Part shown: piece by piece, positions 19,466-27,169 of the stretch | Position numbering within the stretch: the first letter of the stretch is position 1 | Layout of the letters: every line of letters begins with the position of its first letter | The notes under the pieces: model-generated | Told to the model about the DNA's origin: nothing | Database searches by the model: none | Seen by the model: only the letters and a program-made list of their open reading frames with translations | Made by a program: the position numbers and the translations under genes | Assembly: GCA_017549185.1 (NCBI GenBank) | Contig: JAFYVJ010000041.1 | Location: forward strand, 1 to 46,549 | Length of the DNA: 46,549 bases | Origin: Roseburia sp. | GTDB lineage: Bacteria; Bacillota; Clostridia; Lachnospirales; Lachnospiraceae | Reading direction: 5' to 3'

Positions 19466-19690
19466 TTATACACCTGGCAACAATAATTTGAAACCAGCTT
19501 TAAAAAACCAAAGTCCTACCGGAAGCAAAATAATGGTACAACATAAAATCAAACCAATGCCCCAAGCACAAAACGCTAATGGCAACTCTATGAACAACCA
19601 AAAACAAGCCGATAACAACGCACCGGTTATATTAAATCCTAACCACAACATAAACATCAAAAATCCTAAACCTGCCAATAAACTAAACAT
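19466..19690 (-). CDS. Small membrane protein, 74 aa
   Basis: 74 aa, almost entirely hydrophobic, with two to three membrane helices (about 3-30, 33-52 and 50-70) and only a few charged residues. A GGGTAGGG stretch lies upstream of the ATG, overlapping the end of the preceding small gene. No family recognised. Its position directly before the YbjQ-type gene (30 bases) suggests the two products act together, perhaps with this one as the membrane anchor. Confidence 0.6.
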   Translation of the reverse strand: MFSLLAGLGFLMFMLWLGFNITGALLSACFWLFIELPLAFCAWGIGLILCCTIILLPVGLWFFKAGFKLLLPGV

Positions 19691-19698
19691 ATCAATCC

Positions 19699-19851
19699 CT
19701 ACCCTTTCTCTGCCAAACCCTTGGCACCTTTCTCTATTCGTATTCCATGCACCCGTGATGCATCTTCTAATCCCAACCGTTTTCCATACACCTCGTGAGC
19801 CTTCATTTTTTCTAGTAATCTACACGTTAGTATCCTCATTTCTACGCTCAT
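19699..19851 (-). CDS. Small hypothetical protein, 50 aa
   Basis: 50 aa, starting at MSVEMRILTCRLLEKMK. The ATG at 19851 follows GAAAGG, and GGAGG lies further upstream. Basic and amphipathic, with no membrane segment. The ending GIRIEKGAKGLAEKG and the LEDASRVHG piece are reminiscent of short conserved Clostridia proteins of unknown role. It is the first gene of the unit with the membrane protein and the YbjQ-type protein, and its stop lies 8 bases before the next ATG. Confidence 0.5.
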   Translation of the reverse strand: MSVEMRILTCRLLEKMKAHEVYGKRLGLEDASRVHGIRIEKGAKGLAEKG

Positions 19852-20109
19852 CCTTTCTCGCCTCCAAATCATTTTATATACACTAAACATTTTATTGTTT
19901 TATCAAAAAAGCGTTTCCTCTAACTTAATTACAGTATATAATAGAATCAACCTAATAAAAAGGATTGCAAGTCCGACTTAGAGCACTCTATTTCGCTCTA
20001 AATTACGACATACAAAAATATGCAAAGATTATTTACACAGATATTTATTGCCAAATAAGTGCTCATAACAACCAACTACTTGCATGCAACAGAAAGGTAT
20101 CTCTAATAT

Positions 20110-20589
20110 ATGGGAAGAAAATCAACAAAAGAAAACAAAAATATCTATCAAATTAGCCGTGAAGAAATGGGATTCACCCGTGAGACAGCTGCTGAATTAT
20201 TAGAATTTATTTCCTCCGACAGAATCGAGAAAATTGAGAGCGAAAAATCTCTTCCTCATCCGGACGAAATTCTCGCAATGGCAGATTGCTATAAAAACCC
20301 GACCTTATGTAACTACTACTGTTCACACGAGTGTCCAATCGGTCAGGAATATGTTCCGGAAGTAAAATTGAAAGATTTGTCACAGATTACATTAGAAATG
20401 CTCGCATCGTTAAACTCGCTCGAAAAAGAAAAATCTCGCCTCATCGAAATCACCGTAGACGGCATTATCTCTGAGGACGAGAAAGAAGATTTCGAAAGAA
20501 TCCAAAATCATTTAGCTCAAATTGCCATGGCCGTTGACTCGCTACAGTTATGGGTACAAAAAGCAGTTGTAGATGGGAAAATTAATTAA
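20110..20589 (+). CDS. XRE-like helix-turn-helix regulator
   Basis: 159 aa, the only plus-strand gene between the two ribosomal blocks. The N-terminal half fits a lambda-repressor-like helix-turn-helix (ISREEMGFTRETAAELL, then SSDRIEKIESEKSLPHPDEILAMADCY). A cysteine-rich patch, CNYYCSHECPIG, follows and may bind metal or act in redox. The C-terminal part is a predicted helical bundle with a charged coiled coil (about 90-155). AGAAAGG lies about 12 bases before the ATG. The target genes are unknown. It is divergent from the YbjQ operon, so control of that operon is possible. A TATAAT near 19936 could be its -10, with a leader of about 170 bases. Confidence 0.7.
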   Translation: MGRKSTKENKNIYQISREEMGFTRETAAELLEFISSDRIEKIESEKSLPHPDEILAMADCYKNPTLCNYYCSHECPIGQEYVPEVKLKDLSQITLEMLASLNSLEKEKSRLIEITVDGIISEDEKEDFERIQNHLAQIAMAVDSLQLWVQKAVVDGKIN

Positions 20590-20597
20590 TCTTAATT

Positions 20598-20647
20598 GCG
20601 ACAGCCGAGTGTCTTCCAGGCAAAGCCTGGCAGCACTCGGCTGTCGC
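20598..20647 (+). repeat. Very stable hairpin after the XRE-like gene
   Basis: A 14-bp perfect outer stem (GCGACAGCCGAGTG with CACTCGGCTGTCGC) holds a second 6-bp stem CCAGGC-AAA-GCCTGG. It starts 8 bases past the XRE stop. There is no T-run directly after it, so it differs from the terminator that follows. Confidence 0.65.
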
Positions 20648-20660
20648 CGAATGAAATTAA

Positions 20661-20703
20661 AAAGAGTCGCATCGAGAAATAAATTTCTCTCTGCGACTCT
20701 TTA
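20661..20703. terminator. Bidirectional terminator between XRE-like gene and rplL
   Basis: AAAGAGTCGCA pairs with TGCGACTCTTT and an inner GAGAAA/TTTCTC helix, with T-runs on both strands. It serves the convergent XRE-like gene and rplL. Confidence 0.85.
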
Positions 20704-20727
20704 TTAATTTCACTCTTCTCGTAGCTA

Positions 20728-21099
20728 TTATTTAATTGTAACTTTAGCGCCGATTTCTTCTAATTTAGCTTTGATAGCTTCAGCTGTTGCTTTGTCAACT
20801 GCTTCTTTGATCATCTTAGGAGCGTTGTCTACAACTTCTTTAGCTTCTTTTAAGCCTAAACCTGTCTCTTCACGAACAACTTTGATAACTTTAACTTTTT
20901 CTGAACCAACTTCTGTTAATTCAACGTCGAATTCTGTCTTTTCTTCAACTTCTGCTGCTGGGCCAGCTGCTGCTACTACAACACCTGCTGCTGCAGATAC
21001 ACCAAATTCTTCTTCACATGCTTTTACTAATTCGTTTAATTCTAATACGCTTAACTCTTTGATAGCTTCAATAAATTCTGCTGTTGTTAATTTTGCCAT
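20728..21099 (-). CDS. rplL: 50S ribosomal protein L7/L12
   Basis: 123 aa. L7/L12 dimers form the flexible stalk that recruits and activates translational GTPases such as EF-Tu and EF-G. The N-terminal dimerisation helix, the Ala/Gly-rich hinge ([16 protein letters not shown]) and the C-terminal domain with [25 protein letters not shown] are all present. The ATG follows GGAGG. It lies 74 bases after rplJ and ends before a bidirectional terminator, so this unit does not read into rpoB. Confidence 0.97.
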   Translation of the reverse strand: MAKLTTAEFIEAIKELSVLELNELVKACEEEFGVSAAAGVVVAAAGPAAEVEEKTEFDVELTEVGSEKVKVIKVVREETGLGLKEAKEVVDNAPKMIKEAVDKATAEAIKAKLEEIGAKVTIK

Positions 21100-21173
21100 T
21101 TTAATTTTCCTCCATTAAAATTTAATTATGTTCGGCTTATGCCACTTGTTTTCTTTTAATAATAAATCTGAGA

Positions 21174-21674
21174 TTATTCTGCTGCTACTTCGCCATCTTT
21201 CTCTGCAATCTGTTTAATAACACGAGCAAAGTTTGTGATAGGAGACTGCATGCTGCCAAATAATCTTCCAAGAAGTACTTCTCTTGATGGGATTTCAGCG
21301 ATAGCTTTCATGCCGTTCTCATCATAGAATGTTCCTTCAACTACACCAGCTTTGATTTCAAGCTTTGGTGCTTTTTTAGCGAATTCTGCTAATACTCTTG
21401 CAGGTGCTGTTGCATCTGTATCGTGCATAGCGAATGCGTTTGGTCCTTCAAGGGAATCTGATAAACTTTCGAATGCAGTACCAGCGATAGCACGTTTTAC
21501 TAATGTATTCTTATATACTTTATAAGTAACACCAGCTTCTCTTAATGCTTTACGAAGTTCTGTATCCTGTGCAACAGTAAGTCCACGGTAGTCTACAACT
21601 ACTAATGACTGTGCATCTTTAAGGTTTTCAGCAATTTCCTGAACGATTGGCTGTTTAAGTTCTACTTTTGCCAC
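21174..21674 (-). CDS. rplJ: 50S ribosomal protein L10
   Basis: 166 aa with a GTG start at 21674 and GGAGG 9 bases upstream. L10 anchors the L7/L12 stalk to 23S rRNA. The VVDYRGLTVAQDTELRKALR and YKVYKNTLVKRAI regions match the family, and the C-terminal helix that binds L12 dimers is in place. L10 (with L12) is known to repress its own operon by binding the leader; a matching leader and attenuator lie upstream. Confidence 0.96.
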   Translation of the reverse strand: MAKVELKQPIVQEIAENLKDAQSLVVVDYRGLTVAQDTELRKALREAGVTYKVYKNTLVKRAIAGTAFESLSDSLEGPNAFAMHDTDATAPARVLAEFAKKAPKLEIKAGVVEGTFYDENGMKAIAEIPSREVLLGRLFGSMQSPITNFARVIKQIAEKDGEVAAE

Positions 21675-21725
21675 GAATATTTACCTCCTTTAATTTTTTA
21701 TGTTGCATAAAAGACTCTGAGGTTA

Positions 21726-21840
21726 TAAAAAACCTCTCTGCCCATAGACAGAGAGGTAGAAATCATTTCAATGATTATAATCTCCTCGGTAGGTGATTAC
21801 TCTTTATGCCTTACGGCACCTACTGTCTTCGGCAATATGC
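21726..21840 (-). promoter_or_regulatory. L10 leader with attenuator
   Basis: The minus-strand leader contains the family-like segment GTAGGTGCCGTAAGGC with its partner CACCTAC, followed by GAGGAG. It ends in the hairpin ACCTCTCTG/CAGAGAGGT (21732-21757) and TTTTTT. The layout fits the Rfam L10 leader, where L10(L12)4 binding favours termination. The match is from memory. Confidence 0.75.
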
Positions 21841-21846
21841 TTATGC

Positions 21847-21875
21847 ATTATAGCATTATATATTGGGCTTGTCAA
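21847..21875 (-). promoter_or_regulatory. rplJL promoter
   Basis: Minus-strand TTGACA, 17-base spacer, TATAAT: a perfect consensus between rplA and the L10 leader. Confidence 0.9.
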
Positions 21876-21904
21876 CTAAAACTTCCCAACAATCTTAAAA
21901 TTTA

Positions 21905-22600
21905 TTAACCTGTAATTTTGTTAACATTTAATTTAACACCAGGTCCCATTGTGGATGCAAGAACTGCACTCTTAATGTACTGACCTTTTAAGCTTGCTGG
22001 TTTCGCTTTATTGATAGCTCCCATAACGGTCTGGAAGTTGTCGCTTAACTGTTCTTCTGTAAAAGAAGCTTTTCCAACTGGCACGTGGATAATGTTTGTT
22101 TTGTCCAATCTATATTCAATCTTACCAGCTTTGATGTCGTTAACAGCTTTTGTTACGTCCATAGTAACTGTACCAGCTTTTGGGTTTGGCATTAAGCCTT
22201 TTGGTCCAAGTACACGACCTAAACGACCAACAACACCCATCATGTCAGGTGTAGCAACAACAACGTCGAAATCAAACCATCCTTCGTTCTGGATCTTTGG
22301 AATTAATTCTTCTCCACCAACGAAATCAGCGCCTGCTGCCTGTGCTTCATCTAACTTTGTACCTTTAGCGAATACTAAAACTTTTACAGTTTTACCTGTA
22401 CCGTGTGGTAATACTACCGCACCACGGATCTGCTGTTCTGCGTGACGACCATCACAACCTGTTCTAACGTGAAGTTCGATTGTTTCATCAAATTTTGCTG
22501 TAGCATTCTTCTTTACTAAATCGATAGCTTCTGCGATATCGTACTGAGCTAACTTATCGTAAGATTTTACAGCGTCCTGATATTTCTTTCCTCTTTTCAT
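21905..22600 (-). CDS. rplA: 50S ribosomal protein L1
   Basis: 231 aa from the ATG at 22600, which has GGAGG 9 bases upstream; the longer in-frame extension is rejected. L1 forms the mobile stalk near the ribosomal E site and represses its own mRNA in many bacteria. The core piece [14 protein letters not shown] is the family signature, and the N-terminal [16 protein letters not shown] start is normal. A GGGAG/CTCCC hairpin (22628-22643) lies in the rplK-rplA gap and could be part of L1 control. Confidence 0.96.
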   Translation of the reverse strand: MKRGKKYQDAVKSYDKLAQYDIAEAIDLVKKNATAKFDETIELHVRTGCDGRHAEQQIRGAVVLPHGTGKTVKVLVFAKGTKLDEAQAAGADFVGGEELIPKIQNEGWFDFDVVVATPDMMGVVGRLGRVLGPKGLMPNPKAGTVTMDVTKAVNDIKAGKIEYRLDKTNIIHVPVGKASFTEEQLSDNFQTVMGAINKAKPASLKGQYIKSAVLASTMGPGVKLNVNKITG

Positions 22601-22698
22601 TTTAAAAAACCTCCTGGTGGTATTATCGGGAGAGGTCCCTCCCACATAATGGTTAACTTGTTCCTAATTTAATCAATAATGTAATAAAGTGCCTCGGA

Positions 22699-23124
22699 TT
22701 ATTCGCCGATTGTAACACCCATAGACTTAGCTGTACCTTCGATCATGCTCATAGCTGCCTCTAAAGATGCTGCGTTTAAGTCTTTCATTTTTAATTCTGC
22801 GATTTCCTGTAATTTAGCTTTTGGAAGAACCGCAACTTTCTGTTTGTTTGGTTTACCAGAACCAGACTTGATACCACATGCTTTTTTGATTAATACTGGA
22901 GCTGGTGGTGTCTTTGTGATGAAGCTGAAGCTTCTGTCTGCGTATACTGTGATTACTACTGGGATAACTGTATCTCCCATTTCAGCGGTTCTTGCGTTGA
23001 ACTGTTTTGTAAATTCAACAATGTTTACACCATGCTGACCAAGAGCTGGACCAACTGGTGGAGCTGGTGTAGCCTTGCCGGCAGGAATCTGCAATTTAAT
23101 ATATCCTGTTACTTTCTTTGCCAT
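22699..23124 (-). CDS. rplK: 50S ribosomal protein L11
   Basis: 141 aa. L11 forms the GTPase-associated centre with 23S rRNA and is needed for RelA-type stringent-response sensing and for thiostrepton binding. The proline-rich loop [28 protein letters not shown] is the family signature, and [16 protein letters not shown] follows. AGGAGGC lies before the ATG. It begins 14 bases after nusG, within the rpmG-secE-nusG-rplK-rplA operon. Confidence 0.97.
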   Translation of the reverse strand: MAKKVTGYIKLQIPAGKATPAPPVGPALGQHGVNIVEFTKQFNARTAEMGDTVIPVVITVYADRSFSFITKTPPAPVLIKKACGIKSGSGKPNKQKVAVLPKAKLQEIAELKMKDLNAASLEAAMSMIEGTAKSMGVTIGE

Positions 23125-23138
23125 TGGAAATTGCCTCC

Positions 23139-23660
23139 TTAATTTGTCTTCTTAACATCTGCGAAACTTATCTCTACTGGTGTTTCGCGACCAAATAATT
23201 CTACGTTGATTGTTACAATCTGTTTACTGAGGTTCATAGAGCGGATAACGCCTACGGTATCCTTCCATACACCACCTGTTACAGTAACCATATCGCCTTC
23301 TTCGAAGTCCACTTCAACGTCTGTTGTCGTTTTGATTCCTAATGGTTTCATTTCCATATCGGTAAGTGGTACCGGCTTGCTTCCCGGACCAACGAATCCG
23401 GTGACACCACGGGTATTTCTGACAACATACCATGTGTCGTCATTCATAACCATATGGATAAGAACATATCCTGGGAACATTTTCTTAGATACTGTCTTAT
23501 TGGCGCCATTTTTCATCTCAACAACGTCCTGCATTGGAACTCTGACCTCTAAAATCTGATCTTCCAAATGTCTGTTTTCAATTGTTTTGTCAATGTTCGC
23601 TTTTACCTTATTCTCATAACCTGAGTAGGTATGAACTACATACCAGTGTGCCTCTGCCAT
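23139..23660 (-). CDS. nusG: Transcription termination/antitermination factor NusG
   Basis: 173 aa. NusG binds the RNA polymerase clamp and modulates pausing, termination and transcription-translation coupling. The NGN domain covers about residues 4-110 ([40 protein letters not shown]) and the KOW domain about 120-173 ([21 protein letters not shown]). It begins 17 bases after secE, the usual neighbour. The start ATG follows GGAGGC. Confidence 0.96.
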   Translation of the reverse strand: MAEAHWYVVHTYSGYENKVKANIDKTIENRHLEDQILEVRVPMQDVVEMKNGANKTVSKKMFPGYVLIHMVMNDDTWYVVRNTRGVTGFVGPGSKPVPLTDMEMKPLGIKTTTDVEVDFEEGDMVTVTGGVWKDTVGVIRSMNLSKQIVTINVELFGRETPVEISFADVKKTN

Positions 23661-23677
23661 AAGTCACTTTGCCTCCA

Positions 23678-23893
23678 TTAAAACTTAAAACCTACAAGGA
23701 ATTCTACGCCGAATCCGATTACATAATCCATCAGCGCAATCAAAAGACCTAATGCCACTGATGCAGCAATAACCGCAACAGTCTGTCTCGTAAGCGATTG
23801 TTTGTTAGGCCAAATGATTTTTTTGAATTCAGCCTTGAGGCCAGCAAACCAGCTCTTCTTCGGAGCTTTTTCTAACTTTTCGGTTTCGCCCAT
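23678..23893 (-). CDS. secE: Preprotein translocase subunit SecE
   Basis: 71 aa, the single-helix Gram-positive form. SecE clamps the two halves of SecY in the protein-export channel. The amphipathic surface helix shows the signature WFAGLKAEFKKIIWPNKQSLTRQT, and one membrane helix follows (about residues 42-67). It sits in the standard rpmG-secE-nusG order, 23 bases after rpmG. Confidence 0.95.
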   Translation of the reverse strand: MGETEKLEKAPKKSWFAGLKAEFKKIIWPNKQSLTRQTVAVIAASVALGLLIALMDYVIGFGVEFLVGFKF

Positions 23894-23916
23894 TTTAATA
23901 CTTCCTCGCTTTCTGA

Positions 23917-24066
23917 CTATTTTGTTTCCTTGTGCATTGTGTGTGTTCTGCAGAATCTACAATACTTCTTAGTTTCCATTCTGTCTGGATGAGCTTTTTT
24001 GTCTTTTGTCGTGTTGTAGTTACGATTCTTGCACTCTGTACATGCCAGTGTTATCTTTGTGCGCAC
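23917..24066 (-). CDS. rpmG: 50S ribosomal protein L33, zinc-binding form
   Basis: 49 aa with a GTG start at 24066. GGAGGTG lies 6 bases upstream, and the family N-terminus [17 protein letters not shown] begins there. The longer in-frame extension of 33 codons covers the leader and is rejected. The two CxxC pairs (CTEC and CRFC) mark the C+ (zinc) form, which in other bacteria can be exchanged for a C- paralogue under zinc starvation. It is the first gene of the secE-nusG-rplK-rplA operon. Confidence 0.93.
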   Translation of the reverse strand: MRTKITLACTECKNRNYNTTKDKKAHPDRMETKKYCRFCRTHTMHKETK

Positions 24067-24174
24067 AACTTCCACCTCCATAATTAATTTCTTTTGTTTT
24101 TTCTTTATGCCTAAGGCTTTTGCGACATACCTAAAAAAAGGCATAAAAAAAAGACCTACTTCCATCGCTAGTCT

Positions 24175-24203
24175 AATATATCACAATCATTATTAAGCGT
24201 CAA
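24175..24203 (-). promoter_or_regulatory. rpmG-secE-nusG-rplKA promoter
   Basis: Minus-strand TTGACG, 17-base spacer, TATATT, about 110 bases before rpmG. The transcript's leader can form a 9-bp TTTATGCCT/AGGCATAAA helix. A perfect CTAATT/AATTAG palindrome just upstream (24204-24220) might be an operator. Confidence 0.8.
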
Positions 24204-24289
24204 CTAATTTTTTTAATTAGTCAACAAAAAATATTTTAACACTATATATTGTATTACGCAAGCTTTTTACGCTAAACTCTTCGAAACTA

Positions 24290-24495
24290 GTGACAAATTT
24301 TGCCTTTTATGCTAGTATATAGATAACTAAAATAGACTTATAGTTACTTTTCACAGAGCCATCAGACATTTACTGTCGGATGGCGAAAGAACGTGTTACA
24401 AATATTACCCAACACATAGTGAACAGTATCAAAAACATGCCCCTCATATCCGATGTTTTTTGGATATGCATCTAGACAAGAAAGGAGGGGGCCAC
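24290..24495 (+). promoter_or_regulatory. Promoters and structured leader of the FliD-like gene
   Basis: A plausible sigma-A promoter is GTGACA, 17 bases, TAGTAT (24290-24318). The leader then holds a GCCATC-A-GACA/TGTC-G-GATGGC hairpin (24358-24384), a GTGTT/AACAC pair and CATATCC/GGATATG near 24444-24468. A second candidate, sigma-D-like, is CAAA (24430-24433), 16 bases, CCGATGTT (24450-24457), only about 40 bases from the start. Which one is used cannot be settled by eye. Confidence 0.4.
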
Positions 24496-25785
24496 ATGGC
24501 AATCATCGACAGTGCATATCAGTACTACCTCAGTACTTATCGCAATTCTACCGTATCTCGCTACGATACTCATAAAAAAAGTCAATTGCGTGATACTTAC
24601 AACCGTATAGTTAAAATTAATAAAGAATCCCCTCTCTATAAGATTAAAGATGTAGGGAATGTTGCTAAATATGCAATTGATATTAAGGAAAACACGAAAT
24701 CACTCCAAAATGTTATCGCATCTTTAGATGGTGGCATTGAGGGCATTTTTGCAAAACATATCGCCCAGTCTTCCGATGAAGATGTGGTTACTGCTGAATA
24801 TATTGGTAATGATGAATCAGATGCTTCAAATGCAAAAGGGTTTGATATTCAGGTACAGCAATTAGCCAGTAATCAGATTAATCAGGGTAATTTTCTTAAC
24901 CCTGAATCTTTAGATGTAGAGCCGGGTTCTTATAGCTTTGACCTTAATACCAATACTCGTTCCTACGAATTCCAATATAGTGTCAACGATAAGGATACAA
25001 ACCTTTCTGTTTTACGAAAGCTTTCGAAACTGGTGAATTCTGCCGGTATCGGTTTGTCATCTACTGTAGAGAAAAACGAAGATGGCTTCGTTGCTTTACG
25101 TATTTCATCTAAACAGACCGGCATTTCAGAGAACGAAGATTATCTGTTCCAGATTCTTCCTTCTGCTGGTGCACCTTCAGCTAAAGCCATGCATGTATTA
25201 GGAATCAATCAGATAGAAACCGAAGCGAAGAGTTCTTCCTTCTTATTGAATGGTATAGAACATTCTTCTTATTCTAATACTTTCACTGTCGATAATCATT
25301 TTGATATTACTTTACGTGGTATTCACTCAAAAGGTAATTTTGCCAAAATCGATTTTAAAGCAAACGCAGATGCAATTGCAGATAATGTACAGCGTCTTAT
25401 CTCTGCTTACAATAATATTATTGATTTAGCTCATTCTCATACCGAATCACGCAATTCCAATAAATTGATTCGAGACATGAGCAGTGTAGCCCGCAATTAT
25501 CATAACGAATTAGAAGCCATCGGAATTAACACAGAAGATGACTCTACCCTTACCATCGATCGCAATCTGTTGACAGATGCTATCACCGCACCAGATGCCA
25601 AAGAGACATTCTCTATTTTGAATGATTTTAAAGATGATTTAAACGAACGAAGTACTATGGCTTTTATCGACCCAATGAATTACGTAAACAAGCTGGTTGT
25701 CGCTTATAAGAATCCTGGGCGCAACTTTGCAACACCTTACATTACTTCCATTTATTCCGGAATGATGTTAGATCAGTATTGTTAA
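24496..25785 (+). CDS. FliD-like flagellar capping/hook-associated protein
   Basis: 429 aa. The ATG at 24496 follows AAAGGAGG, so the upstream in-frame start is rejected. The region GFDIQVQQLASNQINQGNFL fits the FliD N-terminal domain (IxVxQLAxxQ), and later parts (SSFLLNGIEHSSYSNTFTV, then VQRLISAYNNIIDLAHSH) fit FliD-type D2/D3 and the coiled C-terminal region. FliD caps the growing filament and folds flagellin. It is shorter than typical FliD (450-700 aa) and ends unusually in SGMMLDQYC with a terminal Cys. It may be a divergent cap or a related secreted structural protein. It stands alone on the plus strand, opposite the main flagellar operon. Confidence 0.65.
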   Translation: MAIIDSAYQYYLSTYRNSTVSRYDTHKKSQLRDTYNRIVKINKESPLYKIKDVGNVAKYAIDIKENTKSLQNVIASLDGGIEGIFAKHIAQSSDEDVVTAEYIGNDESDASNAKGFDIQVQQLASNQINQGNFLNPESLDVEPGSYSFDLNTNTRSYEFQYSVNDKDTNLSVLRKLSKLVNSAGIGLSSTVEKNEDGFVALRISSKQTGISENEDYLFQILPSAGAPSAKAMHVLGINQIETEAKSSSFLLNGIEHSSYSNTFTVDNHFDITLRGIHSKGNFAKIDFKANADAIADNVQRLISAYNNIIDLAHSHTESRNSNKLIRDMSSVARNYHNELEAIGINTEDDSTLTIDRNLLTDAITAPDAKETFSILNDFKDDLNERSTMAFIDPMNYVNKLVVAYKNPGRNFATPYITSIYSGMMLDQYC

Positions 25786-25798
25786 TACAATATCAAAA

Positions 25799-25860
25799 GC
25801 CCTGTAGAAAAGTAAATTTTTCCTGCTAAGTATGCAGAAGCATTTACTTTTCTACAGGGC
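25799..25860. terminator. Bidirectional terminator between the FliD-like and glycosyltransferase genes
   Basis: A 19-bp perfect stem (25799-25817 with 25842-25860, starting GCCCTGTAGAAAAG) carries an inner CTGC/GCAG. It is followed by CTTTTC on the plus strand and TTTTGATATTG on the minus strand. It serves two convergent genes. Confidence 0.85.
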
Positions 25861-25905
25861 CTTTTCAACATATTCTAACCCTTACCACAAATAGCTATAT
25901 CTTAT

Positions 25906-27105
25906 CTATGTTCTATTTTTATCCCCTACTTCTTCTATTACCCGCAACATTTCTCTGACACGATGTACATAGGTATGATGTTCCGCTACTTTTCTATATC
26001 CGTTTGCCGCAATCTGTTTTCGTTCTTCTTCATGCTCCAAATAATACGCTACTTTTTGACGCAAATCCTCTATGCCGTCAAAACAAACCAAATCTTTTCC
26101 TTCCTCAAAGTAATATGGCATCTCAGCCTGATAATTAGTCAACAGGAATCCCCCTGAGCCCAATACATCCCATACACGTAACGGAATACCGCTTTTAATA
26201 TTTGGAATCGTAAAATTCAGATTTATTTTTGTCTCTCGAAAAACTTTTGGCATTTCACTCCAATAATCCACAGACCCCATATACCGAACACGCACCAAAT
26301 CACTAACATCACTATTGCTATATACATTCACATCAAAGTACTTTGATAATTCAATCAAAGCCCTTCTACGCTGAACCTCAGCTATCTTAAATCCTAATAC
26401 CGTAGTCTGAAATATCAACCCCAAATCCGAAAAAGATTCTTCCGAGGATTTTTCTAATTTAAAATACTTCTGTAACTGTTCCAAAATCTCCGTTGTAAGC
26501 ATCGGCTCGATTATATTTGCACCACTAATATTAAGCTGGGCTTCCATTACTGCATCGAAATATCCCTGCAGATACTCCGGCAGCTTATGTTTTAATTTAT
26601 CGTAGGAGTTACGCTCATAAAGGCTTCCCACAAAAGCTACATCACCGGCATATGCTCGTTTGTCCATACCCGCTGACACAATCCGACCATCAATTACAGC
26701 ATCCATCCGTTCTGCATCCACGGCCAATGGCAGATACCAGATGTGGTTTACCCCCATCGCTTTAAATTCCAGATAATTAGTCTTATCAAAGGTAAATATG
26801 TAATTACAATCGTTAAATACCGACTGATGATACATACTAATAAGCGGATTATCACAGGTCCAGCTTACATATTTTACGCTCATCTCCTGACAGATATTGG
26901 AAATGACAGCAAAATAATTTACCGTAAACACCATATCGTAATGCACCTGATGCAACTGATTTCTCAATAGCACTTCAAAGTCCGTATCAATATCATAATT
27001 CCCTAATTTCTGCTCTATATTATCTACGGTGTGCCCCAACAATTTAAATGTTTCTTCCACATCTCTATAATTGTATGCCTTCCAACGATACATCAATATA
27101 TGCAT
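25906..27105 (-). CDS. CgeB/DUF3880-type glycosyltransferase
   Basis: 399 aa. The C-terminal third matches the glycosyl-transferase group 1 fold of CgeB-like proteins: SGIPLRVWDVLGSGGFLLTNY, then FEEGKDLVCFDGIEDLRQKVAYYLEH and the ending helix ERKQIAANGYRKVAEHHTY. The N-terminal part (YDMVFTVNYFAVISNICQEM, YVSWTCDNP) resembles DUF3880. Such enzymes transfer sugars from nucleotide-sugar donors; next to flagellar genes in Clostridia they are thought to glycosylate flagellin. GGGAGAA precedes the ATG. It is the last gene of the cluster, 64 bases after a similar enzyme. Confidence 0.7.
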   Translation of the reverse strand: MHILMYRWKAYNYRDVEETFKLLGHTVDNIEQKLGNYDIDTDFEVLLRNQLHQVHYDMVFTVNYFAVISNICQEMSVKYVSWTCDNPLISMYHQSVFNDCNYIFTFDKTNYLEFKAMGVNHIWYLPLAVDAERMDAVIDGRIVSAGMDKRAYAGDVAFVGSLYERNSYDKLKHKLPEYLQGYFDAVMEAQLNISGANIIEPMLTTEILEQLQKYFKLEKSSEESFSDLGLIFQTTVLGFKIAEVQRRRALIELSKYFDVNVYSNSDVSDLVRVRYMGSVDYWSEMPKVFRETKINLNFTIPNIKSGIPLRVWDVLGSGGFLLTNYQAEMPYYFEEGKDLVCFDGIEDLRQKVAYYLEHEEERKQIAANGYRKVAEHHTYVHRVREMLRVIEEVGDKNRT

Positions 27106-27169
27106 ATATTTTCTCCCATACTTTCCATTCGCATATTACATTATCATATATCCATCGCACAAAATGCTC

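Noticed and set aside
24358-24468. Possible c-di-GMP riboswitch before the FliD-like gene
   Set aside because: The hairpins lack the conserved class I and class II core sequences I know; kept only as an unassigned structured leader.
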